Assembly (NCBI GenBank): GCA_021029095.1
Contig: JAJOHG010000005.1
Coordinates: forward strand, 1,329,025-1,393,024
DNA: 64,000 bases
Direction of reading: 5' to 3'
Source: Phellopilus nigrolimitatus
Lineage: Eukaryota > Basidiomycota > Agaricomycetes > Hymenochaetales > Hymenochaetaceae
In this document: in pieces, positions 44,200 to 56,750 of the stretch
Layout of the letters: each line of letters begins with the position of its first letter
How positions within the stretch are numbered: the first letter of the stretch is position 1
Notes under the pieces: generated by a model
Database searches by the model: none
Told to the model about the DNA's origin: nothing
The model's input: the letters and a program-made list of their open reading frames with translations, nothing else
Translations under genes and position numbers: made by a program

Positions 44200-47100
44200 G
44201 GCCCGAACACATCACGTCCTCGGGCACACCAAACGCACCCAGCCTCGGATGCACGGAAACTCGGAACTCGGGCCTAGCTACCCAATGGATATTTTCTTTT
44301 TGAATCGCATGTGTTCAATAATAAAGTCTCATATTACGGCGCATAGCCACCGCCGGCGCGCGCTCGTACACGCGCAATTCCCCTCACTCCGCGTCTGGAG
44401 TACCCTTCCGGATCGACCACCTCTTCTCTCTTCTCTCTCTCCGCACTTCTCTCTCCTCGAGTTTGTAGATCTGCCCAATTGCCCTCAGATTCGTGCACCG
44501 CCTTCTTACGGCAGCAGAACCAGGGAGAACCGAACCTGAGGGCCCTCACGCGGATTAGCATCGACATCGGCATTGGCACTGAGATCGGTCGACCAGAGCA
44601 CAATCACCAACCCTCATTCACTGCATTCTGCTCTTTTTCGTCGAGCACACCAATAGCGCTTCCGTCTCTGCACCTCCTCCGTCACCGCTTTTTCACTATA
44701 TATGTGCACTACGTGAATTTCGCACGTGCAGCGCGATCCTCGACCTCGAAGAACGCACACCTTTGTCCGACACACGGGCCGTTCAAGTCACGCGTTCTCG
44801 GACGCGCCGCAAAACAAAACCCGCGCGGCCGTTGCGTACCCTGCTAGGGCCGTCCCACCCTCGGATGCTCGGACTTCGGGCCTGCCTGCCCGTCTTCACA
44901 GGACGCGGACGAAGTCTCCTATAAGTATAATGATCAGCACCGGCAGACAGGCCCGTCCACGTTCTACTTGTGCTTAACTCTCGACTTCCTCCCTGTGCCG
45001 AGCGCTCTCGTGCCTAAACCGCCCTTCCACCCCGCACCCCCGCACCGGCGTTCTGTAGATGCGCCTTGGTCGCCGGTGTGTGTTGCCGTCCGACTCGTCC
45101 CAGGCTCGGGTGCCCGGCCCTAGCCAGCGCACGAAGAACGCGAACGAGCTGGGCGCCTGCATACAATAATCGCAAAACGGTTCATGGGGCTCTCTCCGCG
45201 TGCTCAACCACACTCCTTTCTGTACGCTCTCTGCCCTCTACTATAAGTACTTTATATTCAAGCCCTCTTCAGGTTTACATGTAAATCGCACTTCTCGCTT
45301 CGCACGGATCGTCCTCTCGCGCCGCTTCTCGACTCCCAAGATCTGCCCACTGCCCTCCAGATTCGCGCAACTCCTACTCGTCGTATATTCGCACCGACCG
45401 CCGGCACAGTGCAGACGTCTTACAAGCGGCGATAGTATACACGCACGCGAGTCCACGTCATATTAATTTTATCGAGACCGCTCTGCTTCCTCGAGCTCTC
45501 TGCAAGTGCATTTAATGTACAGAACCTGAGAGCACTTGCGCGCTCCGAGACCCGGACGAGCCGCACCGGGTGCCGAGCCAGCGCTTCAAAGACGGCAGAC
45601 AGAACGTACATATATGTACATATGTACGCGCCCAATCCCGCACACGCGCGCGCCGGCTTTCTATCGACGCGCGCCGCGGCGTCCTGCGGAGTGTCCGAGG
45701 CGACTCGTCTTAATCACCGACCTGACAGACGGCGCTCGACGCAGCCCCCGGGCACCGCGCGCGATAAGTAGGGAAGTAAGGCAGAGGACGGAGGCAAATA
45801 TATGTAGATCGGCAGATCAGGCAGTCCTCGCGGTTTCGTGTGCGTGCTTGCTTATCGCCAGGACGATCTCTGATTTTTTTTTGTTCTTTGTGATGAGGAT
45901 GAGTCACCGCTGACTACTTATGGGTGCGTTTCTGATATCTCCATATAAGCCTCCGTCGTGATCGTCCCGCCGTGCGTACGCGTACGCCTCCGGCCTAGTG
46001 TCGAAGAAGAACTTCGAAGCATACGAGACTCACGCAGTGCATTATAGAGTGACAGTGGCGGCGTGCCAAGCAAAGATTCGTCTCAATTGCATCGTCTCCG
46101 CCAATTCTCGTCTCCGCTATCTCGATAAATGAGTGGTCTACGCAAAACGAAGGAAAGAGGGCACGGCGACAAAAAACAGGGGACGCGTAGACTTAATGGC
46201 AAGGCCGCCCCGGGTATGCACGGAGCCACTGACCGTTCATGAGCGCCAACGTGCGCAGCGAAAAGCAATGTGATTCGCGCGCCTCCGTCGACGCCGGCGC
46301 TGGATTGCGATTATCGAGGTGGAGGGACAGCCACACTGCCTCGAGCCATCAAAGCTTCTAAATGCTGATATGTTCTTCACCGACATTAGACGCTCGACTT
46401 CTATTCAGGAGTTTGAAAGCAAGATTCGAAAGTCTAGTATGTTCTACGAGTCGCCGACGGGGACGGTGCCCGTCGAAAACGAGGAAAGAGACTTCTGGCT
46501 GGTTTCTTTTTCCCTTCATACGGAGATCAGCGCGTCGCGCAATCTACCTTAGAACTCGTATCTAGCTCTGGCTTGCTGACTTTGGCGCGCCCGAGCTCCC
46601 CTAGTGCTCTGTGCTTCGCTGTCTGCGCCGCAAATTGCGCTTCAATTGGCTTCTGGATCCCCGGGCTCGTCTCGGAAGACTGAGCTATTGAGAGTCTAAA
46701 GATATCCGCAGCATGTCATCAAAGTCTGCGCGCCCACGGATGCAGTCGCTCACAATGACGCCATTTACGGAAGATACTTCTGTAGATGATGGCCATGGCC
46801 GTGACTGCCGACGTCCGCGCCTTCGCGCAATTGAGTCTGCTTAATGCTCTTATCTGACTTTGCCTTATTTTAGCTTTGATATTCGGCCGCCTGCCCTTCC
46901 GTGTCGAGGAAAAAACAAACGTTTATCGCAAATTGCGACCCACGTTTGGCTGGCTTCGTCTTCTGGACCTCCGAACCCGACCGTATTTCGAGGAGCGAGC
47001 GCCGCGGAGGCGGCGGGGTCTTAATTTCCTGTTGTAATAGAGGAAGGGAAGGAGAAGCGATGACGCATGCGACTCGGCGTTCGTCCTTAGCAGCGCTTCC

Positions 47101-49750
47101 GTCCTTGTACTACGATCGTGTACGCCCTATACAATCTCGCTGCCCACGAAGGAAATCAAGTTCCTCGTGCACTTCATTTCATTATTTTACGTCACTTTGA
47201 ACTCACCAGCCACATTTGTTTCCTGCTTCCGCGTTCGCAGGGTATGACTGCATCCGAGATTAGGCTGACGGGTTCTGAACGATGAGAGCGGGTGGGAGCA
47301 AATTTGAGCTCAACCGGATTTCCTTCCGTCATCAATATCTCATCAAGGCTGCGGTGGTCGTCAGCCCCGATGCTCCCAACGCATGCGGGCAACCTGACTG
47401 AGCAACCGACAGAAAATCGCAAACTCACATGTGCCTTCCTGGTATAGTCTGCGCGCAACGCATTCCATTCTCCAGCTCGACTCGTATACTTAGTTCGCGG
47501 TTTGTTATCTTAGTCTCAATCAGTGCCATCCCCATTTTCCCCTGGTATACTTGGCGATGATGTGTTTACCTCAAAGCCGTGCGTGACCGCGCACGAAGTC
47601 TAAGTGGTGGAGATGGGAATTCCAGTCTCGAAATCGGAGATCGCGGTGACGTGTCGGCTGCTTGTTCTTACGTGGCCTTGATCTTCGCGATGAGCGCGCG
47701 CGCCGATAACTGCACGCGAACGTCTTCTCTTTCTCGTGCTGTAAGCGGTGCCTGATCAGCTTAGGAATCGGACGAACGTTCGCAGTAAAACGGGGTTTTT
47801 ACGGTATACACCGAAGCTTTGTGGCTCGCCTCTGCATCCATGATTTTCTCAAGTTCCAAATCACTTCAGTCTAGGACGCAGCTTATACAAAATGAGTCTG
47901 AGATGATGACAACTTCTCACACCGTAGAATTCGAAACCCGTCTGACCCTTTCGAAAGAAAAAATAGAAAACGAAAAACAGCTCCAATTCGACCGCTTCTC
48001 GCACTTCGTCCGCGACCGTCAAAGTATCAGGTGAGGCGTCACAAGTTATTTAGTCCTTTTTTTCTCTCCATCTGTGTCGGGTTCGATGCTTGGCGTCAGG
48101 ATTTATCTGTGTCGGACCCGGGACACCCATATGCGAAATTGATTTGTGCGCAAATATCAGTGCGGACACAATAGTGTGGGTTATGTAACTGCAGAGTTTT
48201 GGGGCGTTCTGAGATGGCAGAATCATCTCTCGCGTCCTTCGCTATTGCAGAAGTGAAGACAAGATTTACAACCTTAGTCGAGGATGAGGCCCCGGAAGAC
48301 ACTGCTTTACTGTCTAACTGAAAAATGAAGTACGTGCGTATGATCCACAATTTTGCGGACAGTGGAATCCAACAATACAGCAGCCAGAGTTAGGAAGGCG
48401 GCCCCGAAGACTAAGGTCGTGTGCACTCGGATGCATACCTACGACTCTCGCCGTCGACACCGACTCCGCCGGAGAACTCGAAGGTGCAGAGGACCTTCGA
48501 AGGCAGTGCAGGAAGTATCTGAGGACGAATGCCTTTTTTACGGAAATCGTAATCAATAATTCACTTGCACGTTTGCAAACTTTGAACCCCCTCCATGCCA
48601 ATAGAGCAGTCGCCCTTCCGGACGAATGTGCGTGTTGGGTGGGGCTGGAGGACCTTTCGCTGCTGGTTCCCGGACCAGATACGGGCTGGGGTGAAGAGAG
48701 GAGCTTGTGCGTTGTACACCGGTAGTACGCTCAAAGCACTGAAGCCCTGAAAGTGGCTTCAATGTCCTGGTCAAGCGCGGTCACCATGCATGTCTTGGAA
48801 GTTTCATAGCTAAAAGCTCTCTCACAGTTTCTATCTTCCGAACCGTCTACAGTATCTAGGATCACGGGCTCACAATCCAATGCAGACGTTGATAACTTAT
48901 GGGATCCGCCAAGGTGCGCACATAGCGGATCATTCCGTGCCTTCCCGTCCTCGATCTAATGGATAAAATATAGAAGACAGTAAAGGCCTGGAGCGGGTCT
49001 ACGTCATTTATAAAAATCAAAGCTCGACGGCGGCGCCAAGTCAACCCTAAAGTACCCGCGGATATTTTACAGGAGATACTTTGCATTAAATATCTTGGCT
49101 GGACTTTTATTTTGAATGAGGATATGGACGAGCTCGAAATCGGAGGTCACGTAGACTGGTGATCAGCCTTCTGACTTGCCTCCTGACGCGCCTCCTATCT
49201 CTACCCCGCTCGAGCCGTTGTAAACCCTCGTGCAAGACACGCCCATGCACTCGACCTCACTACCTGTTTGCTTTTTAAAATACATGCACCACCTCTTTAC
49301 ATTCGAGACACGAGGAACGAACGCCGGTGAGTGACCACCGATCAATGCTGTTTCCACGGACCACAATAATAAAGCATTTCTATATCATGATCGACACCGA
49401 TCGAACGTCGATCGACGCGAAGCATCTGGACCCCCGCAACATGCATTGAATCCACTTCACGGCAAACAGCGCGGGGAAGAAGTCCCTTCCCCGAGTCACG
49501 CTGGGACTTGAAGCCACAAGCCAGTTACCAGGCGATGGCCGCACTCAGCCCTTAACTCTTGCGTTGTTGCCTTCCTTCTTTTCTCGATTCTCCAGTACAT
49601 GTACATGTAGCTAAACACACCTATAATCACCCAGGCCTTTATCTACTATAAAAACCGCACGCATTTGCAATAGCCTATCTTCTCCCTTGTCTCGTGTTAT
49701 ATCTCACCCTTCCGTACAAGCGCGTCATATGCAGCTGATGTGCGTGCACA
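44200..49750. repeat. Right inner arm of the palindrome
   Basis: Inverted counterpart of 29750-35330. It contains one GC-rich unit (44150-44950), the well-conserved 44950-46550 segment and the right X copy. The mirrored TATA-like CCATATAAGCCTCC (45940-45953) lies upstream of the X first exon in both arms. Confidence 0.75.
46319..49220 (+). pseudogene. X family, right copy: multi-exon gene relic
   Basis: The first exon reads MEGQPHCLEPSKLLNADMF ... ENEERDFWL (46319-46500). The charged exon at 47816-48032 is almost identical to the left copy (one Val to Glu, one Ala to Thr change). Next come the GRSEMAESSLASFAIAEVKT exon and the C-terminal exon. Damage is visible: a TGA stop replaces Trp in the membrane segment (NALI-stop-LCLILALIFG, near 46855), and single-base losses near 49160-49175 break the final HVDLVISTSD segment. 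This copy is therefore probably dead, while its left counterpart keeps these two points intact. Confidence 0.55.
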
Positions 49751-50039
49751 TTTATATACATGCATAGTGTGTGTGTTGTCTGGCAGCCAAAAACAATGAA
49801 GCAGCTGTCTACCTCCTCAGTCTCAGGTATTTGTCACAAGGGTACTTACTACTCGAGAGCACGGCTGACCGGCGTTGGTGATTGTAGTCTTTTTTTTTCG
49901 TTCTGCTACTTATTTTTCGTGAACTCGTCAGACAGAGCATGTGATCTGTCTGCGGCATGACAAAATCATGGAAAATGTTGTCGAGTTCGTGAAAGATCTC
50001 TCGATTTGTACGCCGATAGATCAAACAAGGCTTATCAAA
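49751..50039. other. Junction between X and Y arms, right side
   Basis: A short region between the end of the X repeat and the Y arm. On the left side the corresponding point holds the roughly 2.9 kb with gene Z, the hAT-type element and the MITE. No gene seen. Confidence 0.4.
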
Positions 50040-50772
50040 CAGCCGTGGAAGTAGAGTAGACTTGGCGGATATATTGAGTACGCTTTACTGCAATGGTATC
50101 TAAGAATAAACAGACAGCAGACAATCAATGAAGGCTTTGAATTTCCCAAGTAAATAAGTAAAAAGAGGGTGATGAAGTGAATCAGATGAACTGGATTTAC
50201 TTATAACAAAAAAAGGTGAGCAATAGACGACAAGACGGTTTCTGAGTACCACATGAATTCTCCAGCATATCGTAGGTCGTGCAGACTTTAGAAATCAGAC
50301 GAAAATGAGCCTCCCAGACCACGGTGGATTATATGGCCGAACATTGTTCAATTGCTACTCGCGTCAACAATGCACTTGAGTCATTGCATTTTCAAATTAT
50401 TCGGCCTTCAGACGAGCTTATAAAATCTCGCAATGGCACAAAAAAGATCAATCAAATTACAATCAATAGCAATAGATACATGTGGGAATCGAGCATAACG
50501 GAATACAAAGAGTTCTCGGTAGTACAAATCAAATTAAAAAAAATGATGATACGAATCGGTCCAGCCTGAGTCAAAGTCATAAACGAGTTGTGCAGTCACA
50601 ATCACAGATCCGGAGAAAAAACAAATAGAAAAAGATAATACTCCTTGACGGTCCTTGATATCGCTCCCCATCGGCGCGTCGTCCACCATTACGATCATCC
50701 CTTTTCCAGTGGCCTCCCATTCATCCTGGCCTTGAGGTCCGCGACACACACTGCTGTCGCGGCGATCATTTC

Positions 50773-53700
50773 CTAAAGCATTTTGGCCGAGGTCGCGGTC
50801 ATCGTAGCGGCGATAACCGCTGGACGAGCCGTTGTCTCGACGTTCACCATGGTTGTGATCCTCGCGGCATCGGTAGTCGTTCGAAGGACCTTGGCCTCGA
50901 CGGTCATCACGGTCGCGGTCCTCATCATGCCGACTATCACTTGAGGCTCTGCTTCCAGAAGGTCCACGGTCATTCCACATGGGGCGCGGGCACTGAACAT
51001 CGTCGCCACTACGTCTGTCACGTCAGAAACACGTCGCTCCCGCCCGGTGGCAGCGTCGGCCAGGGAAGATCTAGCGGTAGACGCAGAAGACTCAGAGGAC
51101 GCGTCATCAGGGGTCGAAGCCGAAGAAACCCTAGCAGGCATAGAGGGTTCGGAGGGCGCGATATTATCAGAGATCGGCGCCGAAGAAATCCTAGGAGACG
51201 TCGAGGGCTCGGAAGAAGCGACAATATCAGACGTTGAAGCTGAAGAGGCTGAGGGCGCAACATTATCAGGGGTCGAGGCCGGAGAAGCATCGTCCGCATC
51301 ATCCCAGAAAGGCATTTCCTTGAATATCGCGACGCGTTGCTCCCGAGCACGTTTCCGAGCAGGTCCTCCGCCGCCTCGCCGGTTGGCAGGTCTCTTCACC
51401 CAAGCAACTTCTTTTTTCGCGACCTCAGGTACCTCGTCGGCCGTAGAAGACGGAGTAGACTGCATTTCAGCAGGAACCAGAGTAGCCGAGGGCTCAGACG
51501 GCAAAGTCGGCGCGGCATTTTCAAGAGACGAGAACGAGTCAACGCAGGTATCAGAAGTAGAAGTAGACGAGTCTGCATCACAAAGCGCCGATTCCATGAC
51601 GATCACGTTTTCAGGCGACGGGAAAGCTGGGAGGGTCGAGGCGTCCTCGAGATCGACGACCTTTCGTTCTTCATTCACCGACGATTCCAAGGACGTGGCT
51701 GAAACCTCCGAGTCAATAGAGTCCGAAATGACGCTTTCCATAGAGCCGTTTTCACTCGAGTCTTTCAGGGATTCAGTGCTCTCGAGTATGACCATGAGCT
51801 CGGAGGTACCAAGTCCAGAGTTGGCAGCATGCGTGCCTTCCTCAATCGAAGAACCAGAAGACGAATCACCCGCTGCAGACAGCGCATCGTCCGAGAGCAC
51901 CGCCGAAGATGTCTCTCCGAGCAAGTTGTCAATGTTGACGAGTTCCGCGTCTTTGTCTTTGACGTCCGAGTTCTTCAGGTTATCAGCGCTCTCGAATGTC
52001 TCCGTAAGCTGAAGGGTGCCATCAGGTTGGGATTCCGCAGCGTACGCGCCTTCCTCGATCGAAGAACCAGGAGCCAGGTCAACCATTGCAGATAGAGCGT
52101 CGTCGCAGAGCGTTGCTGAAGATCCAAAGCTGAGTAAGGACTCCGCGTCGACCGCGTCGATGAGCTCTGAGCCTTCGACTTCGACGTTATAACCAGTCGA
52201 CGATCCCCTCTCCGCTTCCTTCTGGTCCGCTTTCTCGTACGTGAACACGACCTCAGATACGACAGCCACAGCAGTGTCATCAGCAGATGCCTCCGGCGCA
52301 GAGAAGACGTTGCTCGACAAAGACATCTCCGTAATGTTCGCGTCCTCGTCACTCGAAGCAGAGGTCGGAAGAGAAGTAAGCAAGATGGCGTCGTCGACAG
52401 TAATCTCAGTAGCAACAAGTGCCTGAAAAACGTGTAAGCAAAGCAGACTGAATACGTTCACACAAAGCTTACCAGAATGCAATCGTCGATCGAGTCGTTG
52501 TTCACCATAATAGGAACGTCGTCTTCCATTTCCACATCCGAAATCTCCATTTCGAACACTTCTGCAGTCTCTTCGGTCTCTCGAGAACCAAGATAGACAG
52601 CGACATCCTCGACGAGACTATTGAAAGTGCCTATACCCTAATAAAGACCCATAGATAAGCGGATGCTATTATTGCATGAAGAGAGTGCTTACCAAAACGA
52701 AGCAAAACAATGCGCATGTCTCGCCTTTACGCATGATTAGAACACACCTGACGATCTAGTACATGGACGATATCAGAACTGCATTCAAAACGGCGCATTG
52801 CTCGTTAACACACCTTGTAGATGAAGGCTACGTATTGAAAGAGCGAGCTGAATGTTGAAACGATTAAGAACTTGAGCCGCAATGTAGATTTCGAAACCTG
52901 CAATTGCGGCATGAACGTCAGCAGGCCGTAGAGGTGCGAGCCGGTTGTAGACTCACGAAGACTCCAAAAGAAACCAAAATCGCGCTAAGAGACACTCCGA
53001 TAACAGCAAAGCCCTCGACAATTTCCCTCAATTTTGGACTAAGTGACTGCGATCGCATCGGAGGCGCGAACTTTGAGTCCGCGGACGGCTCGACGTTGGC
53101 GGCCTTAAAGACCAGCTCGGCGTCGGCGTCCTCGGTGTCACTTCCCGCGTGTCCGACAATGTCTGCAGCAAGTGTTGGGATCGACGGCGTGGTATTGGAC
53201 GGTGTAGCATCGGACGGCGTGGCATCGGTAAGCCTCTCCGAGTATGAAGTTTCGATCTCGTCTTCAGATTCTCTTGATGTTATGATACGAGAGGACGCGT
53301 TGGCGACCATTTCGGCGCGGGCGATTGATATGTCTTCGAGAATGTCTTTCTGGTATAGTAGGGCGCCATAAATTAATACAGCGATTGCTGCCTAAGAAGC
53401 CCGGTCATGTGAGCGGACATTAGACTATCCAAAGAAGAGAAGACGTACAATGATACAGAGCGCGGCAAGCATAGTTTCATAAGTCATAGCTGCCAGAGAA
53501 GAGACCTGTCGCAAACGGAAGCGTGAGCCGTCGAATACAATAAATAAAGCGCATTTGAATAGCTCACAAGGCGTACAACAGCTGCGTCGTAAACATAGTG
53601 TGCGATTGATCCAAACCGATAATAGATGCGCTCTCTGATGACAATAGCGAGCTTGAAGGTTGTTGAAGCCTATCACCGCAGCGGGTATGTTAACAGATCA

Positions 53701-54561
53701 TGGTAGCACGAAATGGAGCAGACGCACGATAGTCACAAAATGTACTCCAATTGCAGAGAATTCGTTAATAATTTCTCTGACCCCTGAAGCGAGTGACTGG
53801 TCTTGCAGTGGCGGCGCGAACTCTGAGTCCGCGCCTGTGATTTCGACGGACGGCTCGACGTTGGCGGCCTTAAAGACCAGCTCGGCGTCGGCGTCCTCGG
53901 TGGCATTTCCCGCGTGTGCGACAATGTCCGCAGAGAGCGTTGGGGTCGACGGCGTGGCATCGGACGGCATGGTGTCGGACGGTGTAGCATCAGACAGCGT
54001 GGCATCGGTAAGCGCCATGGGTTGCTCGACGTAAGCGGCATACGCCTTCTCAACGTCCGCAACCCCGGCGGGTATACCCATGCCAGCGTCCTCAGAGACC
54101 GTGATAGATGTGTAGTTACCGTGTGCGAAGTGTTCGTCGACTGATTCCGGAAGCTCGAGGAGCTCGATGACGGGCGGTGACGAGAAGCATGCGGGGGTGG
54201 CAAAGGCCTGTCCAATATTGTCGTACGGCGTGTATTCCGGGTGCCTAGGTGCGTAGTCCGATGCGAGGGTAGAAGACGGTGCAGGGGTGGATCCGAGAGA
54301 GGTGGCAAGGTCCTCGCCGCCGCATTGGAACAGGGTGGAGAGGAAGTCCGGGTTGACTGACTGGGTGGCAAGGTCTAGCACGACGTGGTTCTTGAACGGC
54401 TGCGCACCGTACAGGGTCTGTGAAAACGAGTACGAGGTGTCGAAGTCATACTTGTCCACATAGCCGGGCTGACGGACGTGGAGGGCGCGGTCGTCGTTGA
54501 CGGGGGGAACGAGGGACAGGACGAGGGAGAGAGTCGGGGCGAATCCCCGGAGGAACACCAT
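50773..54561 (-). CDS. Gene Y right: multi-pass membrane protein, alternative C-terminal tail
   Basis: Same eight-exon structure as the left copy, with exon 1 at 53728-54561 (834 nt, equal in length to the left one) and last exon 50773-52422. Signal-like N-terminus, membrane segments and the internal duplicate are intact, with few substitutions (for example QPFKNHVVLDLA against QSFKSDPLLDLA, EDAGMG against DDAGMG). The last exon differs: after RERRVSDV a 4-base deletion relative to the left copy shifts the frame, so the tail runs DVVATMFSARAPCGMTVDLL to a stop at 50773, while the ancestral Arg/Asp-rich frame (DRDRDDRRGQGPSNDYRC) stays open but unused until 50645. The two copies would thus make proteins with identical membrane parts and different cytosolic or lumenal ends. 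Function unknown. Confidence 0.65.
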
Positions 54562-54672
54562 GTTTCCCGGGTTGCTGTTGAGAGTGCTTCGAGTGGAGAG
54601 TGCCTCTGCTGCTGGGGGAGATGGGGTAACGAGGTCAAGAAACGAATGAGGGAGACGGGAGTGGCAGGCAGG

Positions 54673-54680
54673 TATTTATA
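54673..54680 (-). promoter_or_regulatory. TATA box of gene Y, right copy
   Basis: TATAAATA on the minus strand, 112 nt before ATG 54561, identical to the left copy. Confidence 0.6.
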
Positions 54681-55020
54681 TGCAGCGAGAATTATGTCAG
54701 GAACGCGCTCTCGGAAGCGCAACAAGACGCGTCGGTGGCGGGAATTTCCCTGTTTTGGACAGACTTCTTCCACTCGATGACATGTATGACGTCTCGCGTG
54801 ACGCAAGCATTCGATGAAAATGCAGGTCAAATCTCGTTCAATCTTCAAGCAGTGTACATGCAGAACTTCGGTATCGCCAAGTCGCATGAAGCACGTTGGG
54901 ATCGATAGCGGCATTTTGCATATGCAAGTGCGAAAGAAGATGAGTTAAAACGTTTCTCACAACAATTCAGCCGACAAAAATCCTACAGTTCTTTATCCTT
55001 TCGGACAATTTTCTTTTCCT

Positions 55021-55359
55021 TCAAAGTCCTTCTCCTGCGCCCCAAAGTCGAATTCTTGTAGTTGAAACCGTTCCATCTGAGGTTGGTCGAGAACAATTTG
55101 TTATAGAGTTGGAATTTTCACTTTGGAAAACTTGAACACACGACTTCACGTCGCCGACTGGCTGTGTGCAAACAGCGTTCGCCCGAGGAAGGTAGATAGA
55201 TACGACTGCATTTTTCAGGTCCCGGGAGATTGCCTTGACGTTGTTGAGCCGAAGACCAAGCACGATGTACACGGTGAGAAGAGCGAATAAAGTACCACAG
55301 AGATGGGCGGCGTGAAGCGAGTTGCGACTTGATTCGGCAACTGCCGTCGATCCTATCAT
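55021..55359 (-). CDS. Possible small membrane protein, unidentified
   Basis: A 112-codon minus-strand frame with one convincing hydrophobic helix (LCGTLFALLTVYIVLGLRLN) followed by a charged stretch. No family is recognised, no splice support exists, and the C-terminal half looks less protein-like. It may be an exon of a larger decayed gene outside the right palindrome border. Confidence 0.3.
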   Translation of the reverse strand: MIGSTAVAESSRNSLHAAHLCGTLFALLTVYIVLGLRLNNVKAISRDLKNAVVSIYLPRANAVCTQPVGDVKSCVQVFQSENSNSITNCSRPTSDGTVSTTRIRLWGAGEGL

Positions 55360-55470
55360 TTTCGAGCTCCCTGAATCTAGACGCAGACTCTAGCGAATGA
55401 TCTTTTAATTCTCGCTTCATTCGACCCTCTTTTAGAAACACAATGACAATATAGTACAGTTATCCACTCT

Positions 55471-56750
55471 CTAAACACATGCATTAGCGGCCCTTCTACG
55501 CGCCGAACGACTTTTCCTTTGGGAGGGCCTCCCTGGTAGAACTTCCGAAACTGAAAATATACTGAATGAGGCTCGTCTGTAGAAGCACATGGATTGGATC
55601 TTCAGCTCCCCCCCAATTCGCCCTCCCAGGATCAAAAAATGTGCTATAGCAAATCAACGAGGAGTAGAGAATAAGACGAAAGAGAATAACACACAGGTGT
55701 CCACGATCATCCTTGACCCCAAGTTTCTTTCCAAAGAAATCGAAAAAAGACTTGCTATACTTGATGTTCTCCTGTGGCTTGATGATGTCCAGAGCTACCT
55801 GTATTTTGAACAAATCGTCAAATTTCGTTAAGAATTAAATCTAGAAGAGAGTATTACTCACCACAGACAACTGCAGCGCAGGCTCGAAAGTCCCCGCGAA
55901 AGTAAGGTATTCGTCATAAATGTAGCTGATTGAGATCATTTCCTCCGGCTTGTTGAGCTTCTCCGCTGCAACCTGCGAGGTATTATAAAATCATTGATTG
56001 CAACGGTCGTCATTTCGATGCTCGTTGGGGCTAGCTCATGCACCTTACAAATGAACCCACAGGTGCTCAAGACAGAGACAAATCCTAGAAAGAAAATATC
56101 GAGTCCCGACGCACCGGGAAATGACCATCGGACTATAAGGCGCTCACTGACGTAATCTTGCCTTGCTTGGAGTCCCTACTTGTCGTCTCTCCCTTGGCCA
56201 AACGCCACGCCTTACTCACATGCAGACGACTCGACGACGCCATTTGAAAAATAGATGACAGACGCCAAAGGAGCTCGCTCGTAATTTGATCACTAGGTGA
56301 AGTTAGTCGGGCGGCTCTCGTAGGCAGGATTTCGGTTGAATGTGCTAGGGACTTTGTTGGGTGCGCTCATGTTGTGACGCCAGACTTTGATAAATTTAAC
56401 TTGAGCAAACATCGCGATGTTTTCGACAGACCCTTCCTTTGGAATCCCGATATGTCTTTGATCTCGATCACGGGAGTTCATGTAAAAAGAGAAGAGCACG
56501 GGATGTGGAGGTCAAATCCCGTTCAGTTCCTGCAGTCTGTAAGGAGACACTTATCTTGGTACTGCCCACCTGCTACAGAGACTTCCTATGACTTCAAGCT
56601 GCGTGTCAGGTCGATGGTCGCGTTTGCGACAAAGGATACATCTATTAGGAGATCACAACTTACCGTTGCGAAAAAAGAAATATTCATAAACATAGGTCCG
56701 ACAGCCAGCCTCACTAGAATAGCAGGCGGTAATACCCAATAGAAACCGCA
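55471..56750 (-). CDS. Gene W: spliced membrane protein, unidentified
   Basis: Seven minus-strand exons join in one frame with good splice sites: the first ending at 56664, then 56472-56536, 56216-56292, 56044-56132, 55862-55972, 55705-55798 and 55471-55643. The product has a hydrophobic start (YWVLPPAILVRLAVGPMFMN), a linker (ELLWRLSSIFQMASSSRLHV), a second helix (GLDIFFLGFVSVLSTCGFIC), a soluble part (KLNKPEEMISISYIYDEYLT, DIIKPQENIKYSKSFFDFFG) and a basic end (RPSQRKSRSARRAANACV). Phases agree across all six introns, which is hard to get by chance. The true start is unresolved: 56693 is the first Met of the first exon, but the frame is open upstream. No family recognised. Confidence 0.5.

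Larger units (their letters stand above)
50040..54815 (-). repeat. Right outer arm of the palindrome (Y arm)
   Basis: Inverted, near-identical copy of 22025-26830, covering gene Y, its promoter and about 700 bp of 3' DNA. Divergence is only a few percent over the exons and rises in the 3' flank, where small indels accumulate. Confidence 0.85.

Noticed and set aside
22025..54815. Basidiomycete mating-type (pheromone/receptor) locus
   Set aside because: Inverted repeats and fast-changing membrane proteins suggested it, but I found no STE3-like seven-helix receptor, no CaaX pheromone precursor and no homeodomain pair.
22025..54815. One giant transposon (Starship- or Maverick-like) with long inverted ends
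   Set aside because: No tyrosine recombinase, integrase, DNA polymerase B or capsid-like gene is visible, and no target duplication is apparent at the outer borders near 22028 and 54813.
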